Of a DNA stretch of 11,369 nt, positions 6,683-11,369 are shown piece after piece; position 1 is the first letter of the stretch; the number at the start of each line of letters is the position of its first letter. Where the stretch lies: NCBI GenBank assembly GCA_017383665.1, contig JAFNWA010000020.1, positions 1-11,369 on the forward strand, read 5' to 3'. Below the pieces are notes generated by a model, which did not search any database, was not told where the DNA came from, and worked only from the letters and a program-made list of their open reading frames with translations. The DNA is from Bacteroidaceae bacterium (GTDB lineage Bacteria > Bacteroidota > Bacteroidia > Bacteroidales > Bacteroidaceae). A program made the position numbers and the translations under genes.

Positions 6683-8032
6683 TTGAAGTCTTTTACCGCA
6701 CACTACAAAGAACTAACCCGTTTGGGATTGCCCATTGTCATCGGACAACTGGGCATAATCTTTGTATCCTTTGCCGACACCTTCATGGTGGGGCATCACG
6801 GCAAGGGCGACCTTGCTGCGGCAGGTTTCGTAAATAATCTATTCAACCTTACCATCATCTTTGCTACAGGTTTTTCATACGGCCTAACCCCCATCATTGG
6901 CAACTTGTTTGGCAGGGGTGAAAAACGCAAGGCCGGCGGAACGATGAAGAACGCCCTGCTTGCCAACGGTTTGATATCGGTTATACTCATGGGCATAATG
7001 TGGCTGGTATATTTGAATATAGACAAGCTGGGGCAACCTGTTGAATTGCTCGAACTGATGCGCCCCTACTACCTCACCCTGCTCATCTCAATGCCGTTCA
7101 TCCTGCTATTCAACGCATTCAGGCAGTTTGCCGACGGCATTACCGACACAAAGACATCCATGTGGATACTCCTCACGGGCAACCTGCTCAACATCATCGG
7201 TAACTACATGCTCATCTTTGGCAAGTGCGGAATGCCCGAACTCGGATTGCTTGGTGCCGGTATCTCAACCCTGTTATCACGCATGGCCATGCTCGCCATT
7301 TTCCTTGTAATCTTCTTCAAGAAAAGGAGTTACAAAGAATACACCCTGGGATTTTGGCACACAAAGATAACCACCCGTAGCCAAAAAGAGCTGTTCCGTG
7401 TCGGACTCCCCGTAGCCATTCAGATGGGCCTGGAGACAGCATCGTTCAGCCTTGCCACCATAATGGTAGGATGGCTTGGAACAACCGCTCTCGCTGCCCA
7501 CCAGATAATGTGTACCGTGGGGCAACTTGGTTTTATGCTCTACTATGGCATGGCAGCAGCCGTTGCTGTGAAGGCGAGCAACTACAACGGCACAGGCGAC
7601 ACAGCCAACATACGACGCAGCGCAAGTGCCGGTTTCCATCTCATACTGGTGATGGCACTCTTCGCATCGGTAATCATATACCTGTTGCGGCACCACATCG
7701 GCGGCATATTCAACGACGACCGGGAAGTCGCCACAATGGTAGCAACGCTCAGCTTGCCATTCATCCTTTACCAGTTCGGTGACGGCCTGCAATGCAACTA
7801 CTCAAATGCCCTCAGAGGCATAGCCGATGTAAAACCCGTAATGCTATATGCCTTTATCGCATATTTTGTCATCTCGTTACCGGTAGGCTACCTCTTTGGC
7901 TTCATATTCGACTGGGGGCTGCAGGGAGTGTGGATGTCATTCCCCTTTGGACTCACCAGTGCCGGAGTGATGTTCTATCTCAGGTTCAGGTCAACAGTGA
8001 GAAAAAAAGAGACAGCCATGTACAAATCTTGA
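6683..8032 (+). CDS. MATE family efflux transporter (TTG start)
   Basis: This 449-residue inner-membrane antiporter would export drugs or other cationic or organic compounds using a sodium or proton gradient; the substrate is unknown. Two MatE halves are visible. The first starts at LTRLGLPIVIGQLGIIFVSFADTFMVG (about 11-37), followed by NNLFN and TPIIGNLFGRGE. The second starts near residue 237, at LFRVGLPVAIQMGLE, and contains LGTTALAAHQI and the KASNYNGTGD loop. About twelve hydrophobic segments fit the family, and the length is normal. The TTG at 6683-6685 is the chosen start: an in-frame stop lies at 6644-6646, no ATG occurs between them, and the first ATG inside would remove most of the first membrane helix. 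No Shine-Dalgarno sequence is seen. The upstream region is filled by repeats. Confidence 0.94.
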   Translation: MKSFTAHYKELTRLGLPIVIGQLGIIFVSFADTFMVGHHGKGDLAAAGFVNNLFNLTIIFATGFSYGLTPIIGNLFGRGEKRKAGGTMKNALLANGLISVILMGIMWLVYLNIDKLGQPVELLELMRPYYLTLLISMPFILLFNAFRQFADGITDTKTSMWILLTGNLLNIIGNYMLIFGKCGMPELGLLGAGISTLLSRMAMLAIFLVIFFKKRSYKEYTLGFWHTKITTRSQKELFRVGLPVAIQMGLETASFSLATIMVGWLGTTALAAHQIMCTVGQLGFMLYYGMAAAVAVKASNYNGTGDTANIRRSASAGFHLILVMALFASVIIYLLRHHIGGIFNDDREVATMVATLSLPFILYQFGDGLQCNYSNALRGIADVKPVMLYAFIAYFVISLPVGYLFGFIFDWGLQGVWMSFPFGLTSAGVMFYLRFRSTVRKKETAMYKS

Positions 8033-8078
8033 CATAATAGCATTATATTAGCACCTTGGGAACACGCAATAAAAAGAG

Positions 8079-9146
8079 ATGAAGATAATACACCTAGTAT
8101 CGAACAAAGTTTGGGGCGGTGGCGAGCAGTATGTCATTGACCTTGCTACGACATTTGCATCCAAAGGCAACGAAGTCACCATAGTGTCGCGCGACATCGA
8201 CACCGTCACCCACCGTTTCAAGGATGCCGGACTACCCGTGACAACCATGGCCTTAAAAGGAGCAATAGACATTGCAAGCCCGTTCAAGCTGGCAAGACTC
8301 ATAGGCAAGGAGCAGCCGGTTGTCATCCATGCCCACAACTTCAAGGATGCCTCCACAGCCCTGCGAGCACGCACCCTGTCGCGCAACAAGAATGTACGCA
8401 TAGTCATGACGCGCCACCTTGTGAAAGCAGCCAAGAGAAAATCGCTATACAACAAGCTCGACGCAATGATATTCGTCTCGCATCTTGCCAAGAACGAGTT
8501 CATGATCACCTCGCCGGTCATTGACGCCAATAAAATCCATGTCATCCACAACAGCATAAAGCACACACCGGTAACGGCAGAGAGCACACCAGACAAGGGA
8601 CTCACACTGATGTTCCACGGCCGACTCTCTCCCGAGAAAGGCATTGACACACTGCTCCGGGCATTTGCCAAGGCCGCAATAGCAGATGCAAGGCTTGTCA
8701 TTGCCGGCAGCGGCAACGAGGAATATGTAAAAGAGTTACATGCAATAGCCGAAAAGGCCGGCATATCGCAACGGATAACATGGACAGGCCATATAACCGA
8801 CATTCACCCCCTCATTGCGAGAGCCGACATAGGCGTGTGCCCATCAAGAGCGCGCGAATCGTTCGGGCTTGCAGTCATTGAATACATGGCACATGGCAAA
8901 CCGGTAATAACCACAGACAACGGAGCGCAGCCCGAGTACCTCACCAACGGAGTCAATGGCATAATGACACCGCCCGACGATGTAGATGCACTCGCAGCAG
9001 CAATAAAGTCGTTGAGCGATGCCCAGCGACGCCAAGCCATAGGCAAAGCTGCACAAAAAACCTTTGAAGAGCAACTGGCCTACCCCGTTTTTACAGAGAG
9101 AATAGAGAATGTATATAAAACAGTATTGAACAAATTAGAACCATGA
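8079..9146 (+). CDS. Glycosyltransferase family 4 (GT-B fold)
   Basis: This 355-residue cytoplasmic or membrane-associated enzyme probably transfers a sugar from a nucleotide donor with retention, for cell-surface polysaccharide or lipopolysaccharide. The N-terminal acceptor half shows IIHLVSNKVWGGGEQYVIDLA (about 3-23), and HAHNFKDAS. The donor half begins near FHGRLSPEKGIDTLLRAF and continues with VIAGSGNEEY, ITWTGH and the family E(x7)E motif ESFGLAVIE (Glu260 and Glu268), then GKPVITTDNGAQPEYL. All of this is typical of GT4. The acceptor and sugar cannot be told. Its stop codon overlaps the prmA start by 4 bp (ATGA), so the two are co-transcribed and probably translationally coupled. It lies 46 bp after the MATE gene, on the same strand, so it may share that transcript. 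Confidence 0.93.
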   Translation: MKIIHLVSNKVWGGGEQYVIDLATTFASKGNEVTIVSRDIDTVTHRFKDAGLPVTTMALKGAIDIASPFKLARLIGKEQPVVIHAHNFKDASTALRARTLSRNKNVRIVMTRHLVKAAKRKSLYNKLDAMIFVSHLAKNEFMITSPVIDANKIHVIHNSIKHTPVTAESTPDKGLTLMFHGRLSPEKGIDTLLRAFAKAAIADARLVIAGSGNEEYVKELHAIAEKAGISQRITWTGHITDIHPLIARADIGVCPSRARESFGLAVIEYMAHGKPVITTDNGAQPEYLTNGVNGIMTPPDDVDALAAAIKSLSDAQRRQAIGKAAQKTFEEQLAYPVFTERIENVYKTVLNKLEP

Positions 9147-9991
9147 ACGATTATACAAGAGTAAAATTCACAGTAACCCCCAACGAGGAGGTAGCCACCG
9201 ATGTACTTGCAGCACTGCTTGCCGAGGTGGGTTTCGAGAGTTTTGTACCCGACGAAGAAGGTTTGGAAGCCTATGCCCCACAGGCACTCTATGACGCCGA
9301 TGCCGTAGCCACAGTTGTATCAACATTCCCCCTCGAAGGCTTTGAAATCACCTACACCGACGAGTTCATCGAAGGCGAGGATTGGAATGCCGAGTGGGAA
9401 AAGAACTACTTCCAGCCCATAGTCCTTGGCAACGATTGCGTCATCCACAGCACATTCCACAAGGATGTGCCGGCAGCACGCTATGACATACTCATCGACC
9501 CCAAGATGGCTTTTGGAACAGGCTATCACCAGACAACCTGCCACATGCTACGCGCCATCCTAGCCCAGGAGATGACAGGCAAGAGTGTTCTTGACATGGG
9601 TTGCGGCACAGCCCTGCTTGCCATCCTTGCACGCAAGCATGGAGCAACCGATGTAGTAGCCATCGACATTGACGAGTTCGCCTTTGAGAATGCCAAGGAG
9701 AACATCATCCTCAATGGCACCCCCGACATCGAGGTGCGTCTTGGCGGTGCCGATGCCATCAAGCCCACCGACAGCTTTGACATTGTCATAGCCAACATCA
9801 ACCGCAACATACTGCTTGCCGACATCTGCAACTATGTAAAAGCCATGCACGAGGGTTCTTTGCTCTTCATCAGCGGTTTCTACACCGAGGACATGGAAGT
9901 ACTCAAAGAGGAAGCAGCTCGCCACGGCCTGCGCTACCTCGACTACGCCGAGGACAACCGCTGGGCAATGATGCGGTTTAAAAAGGAATAA
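9143..9991 (+). CDS. prmA: Ribosomal protein L11 methyltransferase PrmA
   Basis: PrmA trimethylates ribosomal protein L11 using S-adenosylmethionine in the cytoplasm. This 282-residue protein has an N-terminal substrate-recognition region (about 1-85, with LLAEVGFESF) and a class I methyltransferase domain. Diagnostic motifs are WNAEWEKNYFQPI (about 83-95), DPKMAFGTGYHQTT (119-132), SAM motif I VLDMGCGTALLAILA (149-163), VVAIDIDEFAFENAKENI and NINRN (218-222). The DPxMAFGTGxHxTT signature is specific for PrmA-like enzymes. The start overlaps the glycosyltransferase stop, giving a two-gene unit of unrelated functions. The stop is followed almost at once by the hairpin repeats around the DUF559 gene. 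Confidence 0.96.
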   Translation: MNDYTRVKFTVTPNEEVATDVLAALLAEVGFESFVPDEEGLEAYAPQALYDADAVATVVSTFPLEGFEITYTDEFIEGEDWNAEWEKNYFQPIVLGNDCVIHSTFHKDVPAARYDILIDPKMAFGTGYHQTTCHMLRAILAQEMTGKSVLDMGCGTALLAILARKHGATDVVAIDIDEFAFENAKENIILNGTPDIEVRLGGADAIKPTDSFDIVIANINRNILLADICNYVKAMHEGSLLFISGFYTEDMEVLKEEAARHGLRYLDYAEDNRWAMMRFKKE

Positions 9992-9997
9992 TTCCCT

Positions 9998-10134
9998 AAA
10001 AACTCTCCCTCTTTGCAAACGCAAAAACTCTCCCTCTTTGCAAGAGGGAGTACGGCAAAGCCGGGAGGGAGATTGAAAATATAAACTATCTCCTCCACCG
10101 CAAGGCGGTCCCCCTCCTCTTAAACAAGAGGAGG
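9998..10134. repeat. Hairpin repeat unit 1, with a duplicated left end
   Basis: The full unit is 10026-10134. Its hairpins in order are: CTCCCTCTT-TGC-AAGAGGGAG (10030-10050); CGGC-AAA-GCCG (10053-10063); ACCGC-AAG-GCGGT (10097-10109); and CCTCCTCTT-AAAC-AAGAGGAGG (10113-10134). The segment GGGAGGGAGAT can also pair with ATCTCCTCC across the middle. Left of the unit, a 21-bp piece starting AAAAACTCTCCC (9998-10018) duplicates the unit's own left end (10023-10043) with a 25-bp period. The last hairpin is followed by ATATTTT and could act as a weak terminator for the glycosyltransferase-prmA unit. Confidence 0.9.
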
Positions 10135-10154
10135 ATATTTTAACATCCAATAAA

Positions 10155-10532
10155 ATGATGGATAAAAAAGGAATAAACAACAGACCGGAACTCAAAAAAC
10201 TACGCAGAGAATTACGCAAGAATATGACTCCTGCAGAAGTAGTGCTATGGCAACAGTTAAAAGCAGGACGCTTGGATGGGACACATTGGAGAAGACAATA
10301 TTCTATTGATAAATACATTTTGGATTTCTATTGCCCCATATATAAACTATGCATTGAACTTGACGGAGAAGACCATTACACAATGCAAGGCGACACTAAA
10401 GATTTCGATAGAACGGATTTTCTCAATTCAAAAGGAATTGATGTTTTGCGTTTTGAAAACAAAGAGATATGGGAAAATCCCGAACGAGTTTTAGAAACAA
10501 TAAAACTCAAACTTAAAGAAAAGACATACTAA
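10155..10532 (+). CDS. DUF559 endonuclease-like protein (PD-(D/E)XK fold)
   Basis: This 125-residue protein belongs to the DUF559 / COG2852 family, predicted nucleases related in fold to very-short-patch repair endonucleases. The N-terminal helix region ARxLRKxMTPAEVVLW-like (here LRRELRKNMTPAEVVLWQQL, about 16-35) precedes WRRQYSIDKYILDFYCP (45-61) and LCIELDGEDHY (65-75). Candidate metal ligands are Asp57, Glu68 and Asp70. The C-terminal part has DFLNSKGIDVLRFENKEIW. Nothing looks broken. GC content is about 37 percent by hand count, against about 57 percent in a sampled part of prmA, suggesting acquisition. Hairpin repeat units lie 20 bp before it and directly at its stop codon (the TAA abuts unit 2). 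A second ATG at 10158 is an equally possible start. Its target and function are unknown; a link to the repeats is inference. Confidence 0.92.
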   Translation: MMDKKGINNRPELKKLRRELRKNMTPAEVVLWQQLKAGRLDGTHWRRQYSIDKYILDFYCPIYKLCIELDGEDHYTMQGDTKDFDRTDFLNSKGIDVLRFENKEIWENPERVLETIKLKLKEKTY

Positions 10533-10642
10533 AACTCTCCCTCTTTCACAAGAGGGAGTACGGCTTTGGCCGGGAGGGAGATTGAAAACAAATCTATCTC
10601 CTCCACCGCAAAGCGGTCCCCCTCCTCTTAAACAAGAGGAGG
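10533..10642. repeat. Hairpin repeat unit 2
   Basis: This 110-bp unit has the same four hairpins as unit 1. Differences fall mostly in loops: hairpin one has loop TCAC instead of TGC, and hairpin two is CGGC-TTTG-GCCG. Hairpin three is ACCGC-AAA-GCGGT, and the last hairpin is identical. It begins at the base after the DUF559 stop codon. Its tail, GGAACAATAAATACAA, is shared with unit 3. Confidence 0.92.
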
Positions 10643-10663
10643 AACAATAAATACAAACGCATA

Positions 10664-10770
10664 AACTCTCCCTCTTTGCAAGAGGGAGTACCCGAAGGGG
10701 GTGGGAGATTGAAAATATAAGCTATCTCCTCCACCGCAAAGCGGTCCCCCTCCTCTTAAACAAGAGGAGG
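10664..10770. repeat. Hairpin repeat unit 3
   Basis: This 107-bp unit starts 131 bp after unit 2 in tandem. Hairpin one equals that of unit 1. Hairpin two is altered on both arms to CCC-GAA-GGG, keeping pairing. Hairpins three and four equal those of unit 2. Its left flank AAACGCAT resembles the AAACGCAA left of unit 1, so the copies look mosaic. Confidence 0.92.
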
Positions 10771-10793
10771 AACAATAAATACAACCCTTTCAA

Positions 10794-10833
10794 CTGTTCC
10801 ATTGTTATGAAATAAAAAACAACAATGGAACAG
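10794..10833 (+). promoter_or_regulatory. Perfect 13-bp inverted repeat covering the SemiSWEET start
   Basis: CTGTTCCATTGTT (10794-10806) is the exact reverse complement of AACAATGGAACAG (10821-10833), with a 14-base A-rich loop between. The start codon at 10825-10827 lies in the second arm. If transcribed together, the mRNA would hide its own start codon in a stem. Function as a translational switch is inference. Confidence 0.6.
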
Positions 10834-11127
10834 ACTGTTTTATACACCATCTGTGGCTATGTGGCAAGCATAGGCCTCATACTGGGATTCTTGCCACAGG
10901 CAATAACCACCATACGCAGCCGCAACACAAGCGGCATTTCAGTGCCGGCTTTCCTGTTGATGGCAATAGGCGCATTCGCCTTTATGTTGCAAGGAGTGCT
11001 GCACCAGCCTAATATCATCTGGTCAATGTTCATCACTAACGCCATCACCGGCACATGCAGCGCAATCATCTTTGCAATAAAAATCCACAACGACTACTTG
11101 AAAAGGAAAAAGAACACAAAAAAGTAA
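10825..11127 (+). CDS. SemiSWEET-type sugar transporter (MtN3/PQ-loop)
   Basis: This 100-residue membrane protein has three predicted helices, about residues 5-25, 40-58 and 65-88. The first helix ends in the PQ motif within LGFLPQAITTIRSRNTSGIS (Pro24, Gln25), which is the signature of SWEET and SemiSWEET proteins. SemiSWEETs work as dimers and let sugars pass the inner membrane down their gradient. The length is normal for the bacterial half-size form. The tail (HNDYLKRKKNTKK) is strongly basic, fitting a cytoplasmic end. The transported sugar is unknown. The start at 10825 is chosen because the helix pattern begins there, and it lies in the second arm of a perfect inverted repeat. The gene has no obvious operon partner; hairpin repeats lie upstream. 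Confidence 0.93.
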   Translation: MEQTVLYTICGYVASIGLILGFLPQAITTIRSRNTSGISVPAFLLMAIGAFAFMLQGVLHQPNIIWSMFITNAITGTCSAIIFAIKIHNDYLKRKKNTKK

Positions 11128-11145
11128 AAGAACACTAAATAGTGA

Positions 11146-11240
11146 AAGGAACATTAAGGGCAACTAAGGAACATTAAGGGCGACTAATGCCTTAGCCCCC
11201 TTAATTACCCTTAATTACCCTTAATCACCCCTTACCCCCT
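11146..11240. repeat. Short tandem and inverted repeats after the SemiSWEET gene
   Basis: Two 21-bp near-identical copies beginning AAGGAACATTAAGGGC occur at 11146-11166 and 11166-11186, with a 20-bp period. They are followed by three decamers TTAATTACCC, TTAATTACCC, TTAATCACCC (11201-11230). ATTAAGGG in the first set is complementary to CCCTTAAT in the second, so the region can fold into alternative stems. It may help end the SemiSWEET transcript, and it lies about 60 bp upstream of a promoter-like box. The rest of the interval 11128-11349 is A/T-rich with no gene seen. Confidence 0.7.
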
Positions 11241-11299
11241 TAGCCCGCTCTTTTAACATCTTTTAACAAAACGGGAGGGGTAATTTCTTGAGTTATAAC

Positions 11300-11307
11300 T
11301 ACCTTTG
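11300..11307 (+). promoter_or_regulatory. Bacteroidetes-type -7 box
   Basis: TACCTTTG matches the Bacteroidetes primary sigma factor -7 consensus TAnnTTTG exactly. It lies 42 bases before the ATG at 11350, a normal distance in this phylum. A matching -33 TTTG at the expected spacing was not found; TTG at 11288-11290 is too close. Confidence 0.6.
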
Positions 11308-11349
11308 TACAATTAAAGAAAAGTATTCATTAACGCAAAATTTAACTAT

Positions 11350-11369
11350 ATGAAGAAATTTTTACTATC
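11350..11369 (+). CDS. Start of an unidentified gene (cut by window edge)
   Basis: Only six full codons are present, reading MKKFLL, after a promoter-like box and an A/T-rich leader. Two lysines followed by hydrophobic residues fit the beginning of a signal peptide, so an exported or membrane protein is likely, but the product cannot be identified. The strong -7 match and the leader of about 40 bases support a real start. Confidence 0.55.

Noticed and set aside
8048..8803. Minus-strand open frame of 251 codons
   Set aside because: It overlaps the GT4 gene completely, and its serine- and methionine-rich translation is typical of antisense noise.
9560..10318. Minus-strand open frame of 252 codons across prmA and the repeats
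   Set aside because: It crosses prmA, a non-coding hairpin unit and the start of the DUF559 gene, with no domain visible.
9998..10770. CRISPR array
   Set aside because: The repeats are about 110 bp with internal hairpins and only three copies. There are no short, regular unique spacers and no cas genes.
10026..10770. Insertion sequence
   Set aside because: There is no transposase. The only gene is a DUF559 nuclease-like protein, and no flanking target-site duplication could be recognised by eye.

Overview
The window looks like a chromosomal stretch from a member of the Bacteroidales, probably Prevotella- or Bacteroidaceae-like. A large secreted glycosidase ends in the short sorting tail typical of Bacteroidetes secreted proteins. 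Several gene starts are preceded by TAnnTTTG-like -7 boxes rather than E. coli-type promoters, and good Shine-Dalgarno sequences are scarce. The gene families (NadA, TRIC/UPF0126, GH20, TSCPD, FKBP, MATE, GT4, PrmA, DUF559, SemiSWEET) also fit this group. Genus and species cannot be told from the sequence.

Layout. 1-861 (minus) is nadA, cut by the window edge, divergent from a UPF0126/TRIC-type membrane protein (1009-1668). A 1280-residue secreted beta-N-acetylhexosaminidase (GH20) follows at 1745-5587. Next come a small cysteine-rich TSCPD protein (5711-5965), a cytoplasmic FKBP-type prolyl isomerase (6090-6503) and a MATE transporter with a TTG start (6683-8032). A family 4 glycosyltransferase (8079-9146) overlaps prmA (9143-9991) by 4 bp. 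The last part holds a DUF559 endonuclease-like gene (10155-10532) embedded in hairpin repeats, a SemiSWEET-type sugar transporter (10825-11127) and the first codons of another gene (11350 on). The genes are mostly individual housekeeping or envelope functions. Only the glycosyltransferase-prmA pair is clearly a transcriptional unit.

The most unusual content is between the genes. (1) Three roughly 110-bp copies of a multi-hairpin unit flank and follow the DUF559 gene, which is much more AT-rich than its neighbours; together they look like a mobile or selfish nuclease-plus-repeat element. (2) A 7-bp tandem repeat (CGGAAAG/GTGAAAG type) occurs between genes and also inside the hexosaminidase reading frame, exactly where the linker to the sorting tail is encoded. 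(3) A C/T-rich 'CCTTTTAGCCCTTTACGCCC'-type repeat lies just upstream of three different genes. (4) A perfect 13-bp inverted repeat has the SemiSWEET start codon in its second arm. (5) Two perfect palindromes sit directly behind the hexosaminidase gene. No tRNA, rRNA, CRISPR array, transposase or phage gene was seen.
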